This document shows, piece by piece, positions 16,400 to 24,601 of a DNA stretch of 50,524 nucleotides. Source of the DNA: Actinomycetota bacterium (GTDB lineage: Bacteria; Actinomycetota; Thermoleophilia; Solirubrobacterales; 70-9). The notes below the pieces were generated by a model that did no database searches, was not told the origin of the DNA, and saw only the letters and a list, made by a program, of their open reading frames with translations. A program made the position numbers and the translations under genes. The DNA is taken from assembly GCA_018268695.1 (NCBI GenBank), contig JAFDWD010000096.1, positions 1 to 50,524 of the forward strand, given 5' to 3'. Position 1 is the stretch's first letter. Each line of letters opens with the position of its first letter.

Positions 16400-17290
16400 C
16401 TACACCTCACCCCGGTCCAGATGCGGGCGGAACTGTCCGGTGCCGGACCCGACTTCGCCGCCGACCCGGGTGGGACGGGGCTCGAGAGTCGGGTTCAACT
16501 CCGCGTCCCAATCGCTGTAGCGGGCGCCGGAGGTAAGGCCACCATCGGCACAGATCAGCGCTCCGCTGACATAACTGGCCTTCTCGGAGAGCAGGAACCC
16601 CACCACCTCGGCCATCTCGGCCGGATCCGCGGCGCGATCGATCGGTACCCGCGACCGGTACTTGCTCCAGGCGACCGGATCGACCAGCGACTCTTCGGTC
16701 GCCGGCGTCCTCACCCATCCGGGCGCAAGCGCGTTGACCCTGATCCCGTACGGCGCCAGGTCCAGGGCCAGCGCCCGCGCCAACTGGGTGACAGCCCCTT
16801 TCGAGGTGGTATAGCTGACATATCCCTCCTCGGCGATCACGGTCATGCTGGAGGTCGTGCAGACGATCGACCCGCCGCCGCCCCGATTCATCACCTTGGC
16901 CGACTCCAGCGCGAGGCAGAACATGCCGCGGACGTTGACCCCGTAGGTGAGATCGAAGTTCTCGATCGTGGCGTCCATGATCGGCTCGTGGATCGCGATC
17001 CCAGCGTTGCTGGCGAGCCAGTCGAGCCCACCGAACGACGCTGTGGCACGCGCGACCACCGCGGCGCAGGACGCGGCATCGGCGAGGTCGAACGCCATCG
17101 TCTCGACCGCGCCGGCCACCCCAGCGAGCTCCGCGGCGATCTCGGCCAGCGCCGCCTGGTCCTCAGGCCCGGCGGCAAGCATCAGATCGGCCGAGTGATC
17201 CTCAGCCAGGCGACGGGCGATGGCCTTGCCGATGCCGCTCGACGCTCCGGTGACGATTGCCCGCGGACGCGGGCTCGGAGCCGGGCTCAC
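16400..17290 (-). CDS. Short-chain dehydrogenase/reductase
   Basis: 296 residues. The cofactor motif is TGASSGIGKAIA (residues ~14-25), NAG at about 96-98, and the catalytic Ser-Tyr-Lys set is in CTTSSMTV and YVSYTTSKGAV. PGWVRTP after the lysine is standard. A tail of ~45 residues after the usual end (from GARYSDWDAE on) is unusual and rich in Pro, Gly and Arg. It should oxidise or reduce an alcohol/ketone intermediate with NAD(P)H. The GTG start overlaps the SnoaL-like copy 2 stop (GTGA). Confidence 0.91.
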   Translation of the reverse strand: MSPAPSPRPRAIVTGASSGIGKAIARRLAEDHSADLMLAAGPEDQAALAEIAAELAGVAGAVETMAFDLADAASCAAVVARATASFGGLDWLASNAGIAIHEPIMDATIENFDLTYGVNVRGMFCLALESAKVMNRGGGGSIVCTTSSMTVIAEEGYVSYTTSKGAVTQLARALALDLAPYGIRVNALAPGWVRTPATEESLVDPVAWSKYRSRVPIDRAADPAEMAEVVGFLLSEKASYVSGALICADGGLTSGARYSDWDAELNPTLEPRPTRVGGEVGSGTGQFRPHLDRGEV

Positions 17291-17703
17291 AGTTCCGCCG
17301 CGGAGCCCGCGTCATCAGGTTCGTCGCGCCACATGTCGGCCACCGTCAACCACTTGCCGTCCTCGTCCCGCCGCCAGACCTCGAGCGATCTGCCGAAGAT
17401 GGTGTGCGCCTCCTCGCCCTCGCCGATGTGAAGGTGGTAGCAGCCAACCGTGTAGGCGAGCGAGCCTTCGATCGTCAGCCGCGAGACGGGGCCGTGCTCC
17501 ATCCGCACCGGTCCGCCCGCCATCGCCTTGAACATCTCGCGAGCCGCATCCCGTCCGACCACCACCTCGCTGTTCGGCGGCACCAGGATGACGTCGTCGG
17601 CAAACGTCGCGACGATCGCATCGGCGTCACCGGCATTCAGGTACTCGACAAAAGAGGCGCGCAGATCGAACAGCACCTGCTCCTCCGGCGTGTATGAGGA
17701 CAT
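17287..17703 (-). CDS. SnoaL/NTF2-like protein (DUF4440 type), copy 2
   Basis: 138 residues, the same length as copy 1 and collinear with it: SYTPEEQVLFDLRASFVEYLNAGD, ADDVILVPPNSEVVVG, MEHGPVSRLTIEGSLAYTVGCYHLH, then FGRSLEVWRRDEDGKWLTVADMWRDEP. AAAGGAG lies 9 bases upstream of the ATG. The two copies share the HGPVSRL/HGPVTRL and RSLEVWRRD motifs but differ in the first half, so they probably form a heterodimer or act on two intermediates. Function unknown. Confidence 0.8.
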   Translation of the reverse strand: MSSYTPEEQVLFDLRASFVEYLNAGDADAIVATFADDVILVPPNSEVVVGRDAAREMFKAMAGGPVRMEHGPVSRLTIEGSLAYTVGCYHLHIGEGEEAHTIFGRSLEVWRRDEDGKWLTVADMWRDEPDDAGSAAEL

Positions 17704-17743
17704 TTCTCTATTGCTCCTTTCCGATTGGTTGTCGGCGGCTGGG

Positions 17744-18916
17744 TCAGCCGACGGCCTGGACGCGCGTCCACTGTTCGGTGAACAGCTTTCGCCGTTCGGC
17801 GCTGAACGGCTTCTGCCATCCCGCGAAGCTGGTGACGACGTCGGCGGGCAGCTTGAGGAACGGGAATTCCCTGGCCAACCCTTCGTAGGCCGCCATGCCG
17901 GCCTTGGTGGGCACGCCCGCGCCGACCTGCTGGACGTTCGCTTCCATGTTTTCCGGTTTCAACATCCAGTCGATGAAGAGCGCCGCCGTCCCAGGACTCT
18001 TCCCGGCGGCGTCCACGATCATCGGGTTCATGTTGACGAGCGAGCCCTCGTCGCAAAGCTGAAAGCCGAGAGAGCTGCGGTCCTTGACCTGAAGCAGTGA
18101 GAAGTACATGCTGTTCGACCACGAGGGCACCAGCCACGCTTGCCCGCTGATCACCATTTCTTCGTCGGAAGGGTCCGAGAGGCCGCCGGTGGAGGGCATC
18201 AGGTCGACCAGCGCGTCACCCGCTTCTTCGATCTGCTTCGGGTCCCCGGAGTTGAGGTCATACCCCTTGTACTCGAGCGCCATGCCGATGCTCGTCTGCA
18301 TGTCGTTCATCACGAAGGCACGGTTCTGCAGCCCGGGAGCGAGATTCCAAAGATCCGCCCAGGAGCCGGTGAGTTCGCTTTCCTTGACCCAGTCCGTCGC
18401 ATAGATGAGCCCACACGGCGCGAACGCATAGGGCGCCGAATACTTGGCCCCGGGGTCGTAAGGAGGATTGTTGAACGCCGGCAGGATCTGGTCCCAGTAC
18501 TTGAACTTTTCGTGGTCCAGGGGACGCGCCAGGCCAGCGGCGACGATCTCCGGCAGTTGCGAGGCGATCGGTGTGGTGACGTCGAACGGCTGACGGGAAG
18601 CGATCTTCGCGAGTTCCTGACCGCCGACGAAGGCCGTGCTCTGGACCTTGACGCCGTACTCTTTTTCGAATCCCTTCACCGCCGATTCGGCGAAGAAGCC
18701 AGGGTAGGTAAGAACGTTCAGCACCTTGCCGTCCACCGCCGGAGCCACCGGCTTGGTGGCAGGACCGGACGAGGAGGAACCACCGCAGGCGGCGAGCAGG
18801 TCGCCGGCCCCGGCGGCAAGAAGGGTGGCACCCCCGACCCTCGCACCAGTCCCGAGGAGATTGCGCCGAGTCATCTTGCCGTCGTGTCGATTCGGGCCTG
18901 ACATATGGCTGTTCAC
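17744..18916 (-). CDS. ABC transporter substrate-binding lipoprotein, PotD-like
   Basis: 390 residues. The N-terminus has a twin-arginine segment (MTRRNLLG, residues 15-22), a hydrophobic stretch and a lipobox LLAACGG with Cys near 44, so the folded protein is probably exported by Tat and lipid-anchored. The mature part is a type-II binding protein: LNVLTYPGFF, SQLPEIVAAGLARPLD, APYAFAPCGLIYATD, MEANVQQVGAGVPTKAG. AAAGGA 6 bases before the GTG supports the start at 18916. It is the specificity component of the transporter whose permeases and ATPase lie downstream. Confidence 0.92.
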   Translation of the reverse strand: MNSHMSGPNRHDGKMTRRNLLGTGARVGGATLLAAGAGDLLAACGGSSSSGPATKPVAPAVDGKVLNVLTYPGFFAESAVKGFEKEYGVKVQSTAFVGGQELAKIASRQPFDVTTPIASQLPEIVAAGLARPLDHEKFKYWDQILPAFNNPPYDPGAKYSAPYAFAPCGLIYATDWVKESELTGSWADLWNLAPGLQNRAFVMNDMQTSIGMALEYKGYDLNSGDPKQIEEAGDALVDLMPSTGGLSDPSDEEMVISGQAWLVPSWSNSMYFSLLQVKDRSSLGFQLCDEGSLVNMNPMIVDAAGKSPGTAALFIDWMLKPENMEANVQQVGAGVPTKAGMAAYEGLAREFPFLKLPADVVTSFAGWQKPFSAERRKLFTEQWTRVQAVG

Positions 18917-18975
18917 CGCGTCCTTTCGTCGTTCACGTTGTTCTGCTGTCCCGTGTTCACCGTGCTGCGACTCCT

Positions 18976-19917
18976 CTAGAAGCTGCCCGCCGAGATCGGC
19001 GACGTGTGCCCTGGGCCCACTCCCGGGACGGCTCTCCCCAATGCGGCCTCAATCACCCTGCGCAGTTGAAAGGCGCGGTCGTACTGGGCGAAAAATCCGC
19101 ACTGGTTGACGAGCTGGAAGTCGAGCGACCCGGTTCCCGATGCGAGGATCTCAACCAGCACCGCCCCACGCGCGACCGTCGCGGTGACATCGGCGGCTCC
19201 CCAGAACACGGTGAGCGGGACCGCGTACCCCTCGTCCCGACAGTAGGCGTACAGGCTGTCCTGCGAACGCAGTCGCGCACCGAAGAGCTCCGACGCGTTC
19301 ACCGGCTCGCTCAGCATCTCGACCGCCTGGCGGTGCGCCGCTCCTTGCGCATGGACCGCCATCGACTCCAGCTGTGCCGCGGGCACGCGATCCGGCGAGT
19401 AGGCGAGGCGGCGAATCACCCAGCGGAGCGATCGAGGCGTCCACCGCGGGGCGGGCGGATTGAGCAGGGAGACGTTCTCGATGCTGTCGCCGACCGGAGC
19501 CGCCGCGTTGGGCGCGACCAAGAAGCAGGAGGCAACCGGCGCGGACGAGGTTCCCTCGCGGGCGAGCTGCAAGGCCGCCAAGGAAGACTCCCCCTGGGCC
19601 AGGAGATGGATCTCGTCGGCCCCGCCGACCGCCGTGACCAGGCGATCGAGGAAGGCCGCGACACCGGTCGGGCTCAGTTCGCCCAGCGCCCGCGGGGCGG
19701 TGCCCCCCGCGCCTGGAAGATCGGGCGCGATGATCCTGAATCCGGGCAGTTGCAGGGCCTCGATCAGCTCGGCGAACAGATCGGCCGAACCGCAGAACGG
19801 TGAGATGCCGGGAGTTCCCGCGTGGACCATGAGGAGCAGCCGCCCACCGCTGCCCTTGCTGAGCGCCCGGACCTGTTGCCCGTCGACGTCGAACGTCTTG
19901 ACCACTGCCTCAGACAT
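18976..19917 (-). CDS. Alpha/beta-hydrolase fold protein A1, catalytic residues lost
   Basis: 313 residues with the hydrolase core (LLLMVHAGTPGISPFCGS, FRIIAPDLPGAGGTAP), but the nucleophile elbow reads LLAQGESSLAAL, placing Gly109 where Ser, Asp or Cys should be, and the usual CGHF His position reads CGFF (Phe275). Thus at least two of three catalytic residues are gone. It overlaps the start of its partner B1 by 8 bases. It has a paralogue, A2, at 24598-25512 that is paired with a B paralogue in the same way. I infer a non-catalytic subunit or binding protein working with B1; it could still catalyse a non-hydrolytic reaction. Confidence 0.8.
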   Translation of the reverse strand: MSEAVVKTFDVDGQQVRALSKGSGGRLLLMVHAGTPGISPFCGSADLFAELIEALQLPGFRIIAPDLPGAGGTAPRALGELSPTGVAAFLDRLVTAVGGADEIHLLAQGESSLAALQLAREGTSSAPVASCFLVAPNAAAPVGDSIENVSLLNPPAPRWTPRSLRWVIRRLAYSPDRVPAAQLESMAVHAQGAAHRQAVEMLSEPVNASELFGARLRSQDSLYAYCRDEGYAVPLTVFWGAADVTATVARGAVLVEILASGTGSLDFQLVNQCGFFAQYDRAFQLRRVIEAALGRAVPGVGPGHTSPISAGSF

Positions 19918-20842
19918 CGGCCTCGACCTCCTCGATGAAGGTCGTGACCATGTCGTCGAACCAATGCGGGACCTCGCGGTAGGGAAAGTGACCGCACTTG
20001 TCGACCACGCTGAGCGTCACCCGTGACTCATGACGGGCGAGGATGTCGAAGAGGTCGTATCCGAGCCTGACCGGAACGGTCTTGTCGGTGAGCCCCCAAA
20101 GGATCTGGGTCGGGCGCTGCAGGCGCCCCTCCTGCAGCCATCGCAGGGTCTCGCGCTTGTCGCGCTGAAGCTCGGGGAAGAAGAACCGCTCCAGCAGCCG
20201 CTCCGCTTCGATCCGCTCGATCATCGAGCGGTACTGCTCGCCCTCGAGCAGGTCGACGAACGGCCGCATCCATCCTTCGGTGACGTGACTCGCGTCGTAG
20301 CTGTACCCGGAGTGGAGCCAGCTCATTCCCTCGAGGCTGAAGGGGGAGTAAGGGTTTCCCGCCAGCGCGACGGCATTCATCCCCACGCCCGGTCCGAGGG
20401 TGCCGGAGGTGACGATGGTCAGCGACTTGACAAGATCCTGGCGCAGCAAGGCCGCACGGGTGATGATGAACCCACCCCGAGAATGGCCGAGGAGATGGAC
20501 CGGACCAACGTCAAGTCCCTCCAGAAACTCGATCAGGTGATCGATCACGTATGCCATCGTGTAGTCCTCGGCCCGTGGCGGCGGCTCCGTGTACCCGTTA
20601 CCCGGGCGGTCATAGGTGATCACCTTGAGCGAGCCGGCAAGGCGCTCGAAGGTGTCACTCCAGACCATCGCGCAGTTGCCGCCGCCGAACGCCGGTGAAC
20701 CGAAGTTGCCGCCGTACACGAGCACCAGCGGAGCGCCCTCACCCTTTTCCGTCCACCAGGTGCGAAGACCGCTTGCATTCGTCCAGGCACCGGGACCGAG
20801 CCCGGGATAACCGGCGGAGGCGACGTTCGAACTCACGGTCAC
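19910..20842 (-). CDS. Alpha/beta-hydrolase B1, intact triad
   Basis: 310 residues from GTG at 20842, which overlaps the deacetylase stop (GTGA). Oxyanion region LVYGGNFGSP replaces the usual HG motif with YGGN. Nucleophile elbow LLGHSRGGF (Ser121), acid in GLTDKT (Asp253) and His in CGHFPYRE (His285) make a complete triad. A distinctive GGGN insertion follows the oxyanion loop. It is probably a C-C or C-N/C-O hydrolase for a ring-opened intermediate, as in meta-cleavage hydrolases or RutD. It is the active partner of A1, with which it overlaps by 8 bases. Confidence 0.87.
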   Translation of the reverse strand: MTVSSNVASAGYPGLGPGAWTNASGLRTWWTEKGEGAPLVLVYGGNFGSPAFGGGNCAMVWSDTFERLAGSLKVITYDRPGNGYTEPPPRAEDYTMAYVIDHLIEFLEGLDVGPVHLLGHSRGGFIITRAALLRQDLVKSLTIVTSGTLGPGVGMNAVALAGNPYSPFSLEGMSWLHSGYSYDASHVTEGWMRPFVDLLEGEQYRSMIERIEAERLLERFFFPELQRDKRETLRWLQEGRLQRPTQILWGLTDKTVPVRLGYDLFDILARHESRVTLSVVDKCGHFPYREVPHWFDDMVTTFIEEVEADV

Positions 20843-21717
20843 CGCCGCAGATCCTCGGCGATGGCCCAGTCCGCTATTTCGTCGCCCCGCGCGAACCAGA
20901 CGCCGGTGTGACGCTTGCAATAACGGATCAGTTCGCGGACCAGCGGGATCAGCGTCGGTCGCCCGGCGCCGTGACAGTGAAGGACAAGGCCGACCGAGCC
21001 GGGACGCCCTGCCAGCGCCTCCTCGTAGACAGCGTCGAAGGTGACCTTGAAGCCTTCGGCGATGGTTCCGGGGCCCTGGCCCGTCAACACCCACTGGAGC
21101 AGATCGTTGGAGGCCAGGTCCACGGTCGGGACGACGGCCAGCTGGCGCCCGTCCACGTCAACGAGAAAGGGAAGGTCGTCGCTGGCGTCGTCGCCGGTGT
21201 AACGGATGCCGGCGTCGAGGAGCAGTCTCTCCGAGTCGACCGAACCCATCTTGCCGGGACTCACCCATCCGGTCGGCCTGGTGCCGCCGGCCGCCTCGAT
21301 CGCGTCGAGCGTCTTCGCGATCATCTCGCGCTCGGCATCGCCGCCCGGCATCAGCGCGTCGTTGACCCAGCCGTGACCGACCAGCTCGTGCCCGCGCTCC
21401 GCCATCGCGGCGATCGCCTCCGGGTGGCGCTCTGCTGCCAGGCCGTTGATCGCGACACTGCTCACCACACCCTCGTCCTCCATCAACTGCAGCAGGCGCC
21501 AGACGCCGGCGTGTGCTCCGTACTCACCGTAGGAGAGCGAGAACGGGTTGACGCCGGTCGACGCCTCGGTGGTGAACTGTGAGTGTTCGTCGAAGGCCTC
21601 GAAAGCGACCAGGAGCTGGACTGCGACAAGCGCTTCGTCAGGCCACTGGATCTTCCGCCAGGCAGGGAACCGCACGGCCGTATCGGGAGATGGGTGTGCC
21701 GGGCTGGGAGATGGCAA
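20839..21717 (-). CDS. Polysaccharide-deacetylase-like hydrolase 1 (PuuE/imidase type)
   Basis: 292 residues of NodB-homology barrel without signal peptide. The first motif is AFEAFDEH rather than a D-D pair, and the His motif is HGWVN (His115, Asn119) instead of H-x3-H, so the usual zinc site is incomplete. This pattern occurs in cytosolic relatives such as PuuE allantoinase and cyclic-imide hydrolases, which open N-containing rings rather than deacetylate sugars. Start: TTG at 21717 with AAGGGA upstream; a GTG 14 codons later is possible. It is the first gene of the 11-kb operon. Confidence 0.8.
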   Translation of the reverse strand: MPSPSPAHPSPDTAVRFPAWRKIQWPDEALVAVQLLVAFEAFDEHSQFTTEASTGVNPFSLSYGEYGAHAGVWRLLQLMEDEGVVSSVAINGLAAERHPEAIAAMAERGHELVGHGWVNDALMPGGDAEREMIAKTLDAIEAAGGTRPTGWVSPGKMGSVDSERLLLDAGIRYTGDDASDDLPFLVDVDGRQLAVVPTVDLASNDLLQWVLTGQGPGTIAEGFKVTFDAVYEEALAGRPGSVGLVLHCHGAGRPTLIPLVRELIRYCKRHTGVWFARGDEIADWAIAEDLRR

Positions 21718-21773
21718 GGGTCAAGTCCCTTCGGAGATGGTTCGAACCGCCAGGATTGGCGATGGAGCGAGTC

Positions 21774-21789
21774 TCACATCACTTTGTGA
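21774..21789. promoter_or_regulatory. Inverted repeat upstream of the 11-kb operon
   Basis: TCACA-N6-TGTGA, perfect 5-base arms, lies 57-72 bases before the deacetylase 1 start in the 163-base gap after the PucR gene. It is the best symmetrical element in the gap and could be the operator for PucR or a CRP-like activator. No clear -10/-35 pair was identified. Confidence 0.4.
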
Positions 21790-21880
21790 ACTGTCTAGGG
21801 AGCAAGCTGACACCAATTGCGACGGGCGAGGTGACACCCAGACAACCGCCTCCGAGGCCGAGATCGGCCGATACCACTGC

Positions 21881-23692
21881 TCAGATCGAGAACGCGGGGC
21901 TCAGATAGCCGGGTTCGGGCCTAGGTTCCCAGCGGGGATCGTCGACCCTCTTCCCGTGAGCTCCCTCACGGGCGGGAACAGGCTGCCTTGCACCGTTCAT
22001 CCTGTGGATCTTCAGTGCGATCTCGATCGCACAGAGAAGCTCGGGATCGGAGAGATCGCCATCGATGATCTCTTCGATCCGCGCCAGACGCTTGTACATC
22101 GTCTGGCGCTCGATGAAGAGATCGCGCGCCGCCTCGGTCTTGCGACCGCCGCGACGACAGAGGGCCTCGAGTGTGGGTGTCAGAGGAACCTTGTGTTCGC
22201 GGTCGTAGACCTTCAACCGACCCAGGGTCCCTTCGCAGAAAGCGAACAGCTCGGGACGGGACCGCAGCGACCACAGCAGTCCGTCGAGGCTTGGTCGAGT
22301 CGCGTCGTACCAGGCCTGGTCGGCCGCCACGAGGCCAGGGTGAAACCCGGCGGCGGCCGAGGCCAGGGCTTCGCGCAGGGCGACCCAACCGGGGGCCGAG
22401 GGGCCGACGCAGATCGCGGCCCTGACCGACGGCATCAGCCTGCCGATGCGCTCGGATACGGCGGCGGCGAAACACTTCGCCGCCTCCTCGCGGTCGCTCC
22501 CGGCGGGCAGTCCGATCACCGCGAGGAAGCGACCACCGAAGCCGTGGAGGGAAACCATCACGGGGTTGGTCTGCCCACAGCTCGCGCGCACGCCCGCCCA
22601 GATCAGGTCCCACTTGGCAGGGTCGATCTCCACCGCCGAGGCGTCCTTGCTCTGGACCGGCACGACCACCACCGGCAACAGCGACTCCACCTCCGGGCCG
22701 AAGCCATGCGCCTCGGCCTGGTCGGAAACCTCCTCGGGTCCCAAGAGCCCGTCCACGAAGGCCGCGAGAAGCTGCTGTCGCTGCCGCTTTTCCGCCGATG
22801 GCAGGGCGCCGCGAGCCATCTCCAGGGCGATCATCCTGCCGACCCGCTCGACGGCCGCGCGGACGAAGGGCAGTCGAGCGGTGTCGACCCCCACGGCGAG
22901 GATGCGAGCACGCTCCTCCGCGCCCGACAGCGCGAGGCCGCCGATGACGACCGAGGAGGCCGGGATCTCACCACGCTCGTACGACGCCCACGCGTCACGC
23001 CCGGACACGCCAGCGCCGGACGCGTCGGCCATAGCGACGATCTCCCCGTCGGTGGCCTGGAGCACGATCGGCGTATCGAGGCGGTCGGCCAGGCCTGCCA
23101 GCACATCGACCAGGTCACCGCCGGTGAGCAGCAGCTCGGTCAGCTCCTGCTCAAGGCTTTCGGTGAAACGGACGACCGCCATATCGGCGTTCAGAATCTC
23201 CCGGTTCGCCTGCTCGGCGACGACGACGAAGGAGCTGGGCTGCTCGAACGCGATCACCGGCAGATCCCGCCGCCTGGCCGTCGCCACCAGTGGGGTGAGC
23301 CCGCTGCAGAAGCGATTGCCGAGGCCGATGACCAGCCCACTCGCGTTCGCGTCCACCAGTCCGGCGACCAGTCGCTCTTCTTCGCGCCTGCTCTGACCGA
23401 TCGACCTGCCTTCGACCATCACCAGCTCGCCGCCGTGAAAGGGCGACCCGCTGATCGGAGCCTCGGCGACGTGCACCCAACGAATCGTCCGGTCCAACCT
23501 TGACTCGCTCGAGAGCACCCGCGGCGACGCCCGCTGTACACACGGGAGCGCCAGGAAATCGTGGAGAGTCACGTCCGCACCGGACCCGACGGAGGCCTGT
23601 AGCGTCGGCCGGTACTCGCGCGGCACCAGTCGCGATCGGGTGCCGATCGCGGCCAGCAACGGGTATGTCGGTTCGGTCGGGTTAACCGGCAC
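21881..23692 (-). CDS. PucR-family transcriptional regulator
   Basis: 603 residues: an N-terminal PucR domain (VTLHDFLALPCV to about residue 170, with LVMVEGRSIGQS and ASGLVIGLG), a variable middle region, a GGDEF-like CdaR domain, and a C-terminal PucR helix-turn-helix (LTPTLEALCRRGGRKTEAARDLFIERQTMYKRLARIEEII). PucR/CdaR proteins activate purine, allantoin, GABA or similar catabolic genes when bound to a small nitrogen compound. It lies between the two hydrolase modules, 24 bases downstream of deacetylase 2 and before the 11-kb operon, and is the prime candidate regulator of both. Start GTG at 23692. Confidence 0.92.
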   Translation of the reverse strand: MPVNPTEPTYPLLAAIGTRSRLVPREYRPTLQASVGSGADVTLHDFLALPCVQRASPRVLSSESRLDRTIRWVHVAEAPISGSPFHGGELVMVEGRSIGQSRREEERLVAGLVDANASGLVIGLGNRFCSGLTPLVATARRRDLPVIAFEQPSSFVVVAEQANREILNADMAVVRFTESLEQELTELLLTGGDLVDVLAGLADRLDTPIVLQATDGEIVAMADASGAGVSGRDAWASYERGEIPASSVVIGGLALSGAEERARILAVGVDTARLPFVRAAVERVGRMIALEMARGALPSAEKRQRQQLLAAFVDGLLGPEEVSDQAEAHGFGPEVESLLPVVVVPVQSKDASAVEIDPAKWDLIWAGVRASCGQTNPVMVSLHGFGGRFLAVIGLPAGSDREEAAKCFAAAVSERIGRLMPSVRAAICVGPSAPGWVALREALASAAAGFHPGLVAADQAWYDATRPSLDGLLWSLRSRPELFAFCEGTLGRLKVYDREHKVPLTPTLEALCRRGGRKTEAARDLFIERQTMYKRLARIEEIIDGDLSDPELLCAIEIALKIHRMNGARQPVPAREGAHGKRVDDPRWEPRPEPGYLSPAFSI

Positions 23693-23716
23693 GCCCGGGA
23701 TGGCTCCTCTCCCCTG

Positions 23717-24601
23717 TCAATGTGGACCTTGCAGTGGAGCGTGGATGGAGCCGCGGAGCCGGTACTCGTCAAGGGGGTTGGCGCTGCGCCAGCGTTCCTG
23801 ATATTTCCCCAACGACTCGAAAACGACGCCCGGACGTTCCTCCATGTAGGTGACCAACTCGCCAAGCATCGCCAGCCTGGACCCGCGGCCGATGACCTGG
23901 GGATGCATGATGATCGTGACCACACCGCCGTCCGCGTTCTCGTAGGCCCAGTCGAACTCCTTCTGCCAGATCTCGCGCACGTGGGACGGCGGATGCTGTG
24001 AGTAAGCCCAGCCCACCTCGTGCTCGAAGAGCGGAAAGTCGTCCAGCATCCATGAGATCGGCATCTCGACCAACTCGCACGGCTCACCGAACTCGTAGGG
24101 CTCGGTTTTCGACACCTTGTCGCCTCTACGCACGTAGTAAGGGTGGAAGTCCGAGCCTGAGAACGTGGAGTCGTAGCGCAGGCCGTGTTCGAGCAGAATC
24201 TCGATCGTGTTCTTGCTGTAGTCCCCGGCCGGTGAGCGAAAGCCGATCGGGGCGACCCCGGCAACTTCCTGGAGGGCGGCAAACCCGCGCCGGAACACTT
24301 CCCTCTCCGCCTCGGGGGACAACTCGGCCGGGTTCTCGTGGACCCACCCATGGTGGCCGATCTCATGGCCCGCGGCAGCGATGTCCCCGACCAGGCCCGG
24401 GTAGGCAAAGGCGGTGTGACCGGGGATGAAGAAGCTCGCTTCCGCGCCGTGCTCACGCAGCAGATCGAGTATCCGAGGGATCGCCACCGCACAGAACTCG
24501 CCGCGCGAGATCATCGCCAGGTTGTCGGTGCCGGAGATCCACACCGAGGTCGCATCGAAATCGAAGCTGAGGCAGACCGAGAGGCGACGATCGTCGGTCA
24601 T
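23717..24601 (-). CDS. Polysaccharide-deacetylase-like hydrolase 2 (HpPgdA type)
   Basis: 294 residues, no signal peptide. Here the metal site is complete: LSFDFDA (Asp14, Asp16) and HGWVH (His84, His88), the D-H-H set of NodB-domain enzymes. The overall pattern matches the Helicobacter PgdA/cyclic-imidase group, whose members are cytosolic and may hydrolyse imide or lactam rings. It differs from copies 1 and 3 in this window, which lack the second His. The ATG overlaps the A2 stop (ATGA), so it is the third gene of module 2. Confidence 0.85.
   Translation of the reverse strand: MTDDRRLSVCLSFDFDATSVWISGTDNLAMISRGEFCAVAIPRILDLLREHGAEASFFIPGHTAFAYPGLVGDIAAAGHEIGHHGWVHENPAELSPEAEREVFRRGFAALQEVAGVAPIGFRSPAGDYSKNTIEILLEHGLRYDSTFSGSDFHPYYVRRGDKVSKTEPYEFGEPCELVEMPISWMLDDFPLFEHEVGWAYSQHPPSHVREIWQKEFDWAYENADGGVVTIIMHPQVIGRGSRLAMLGELVTYMEERPGVVFESLGKYQERWRSANPLDEYRLRGSIHAPLQGPH

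Noticed and set aside
21548..23503. 651-codon open frame antisense to the PucR gene
   Set aside because: The minus-strand frame has clear PucR domains; the plus frame has composition typical of reversed GC-rich codons.
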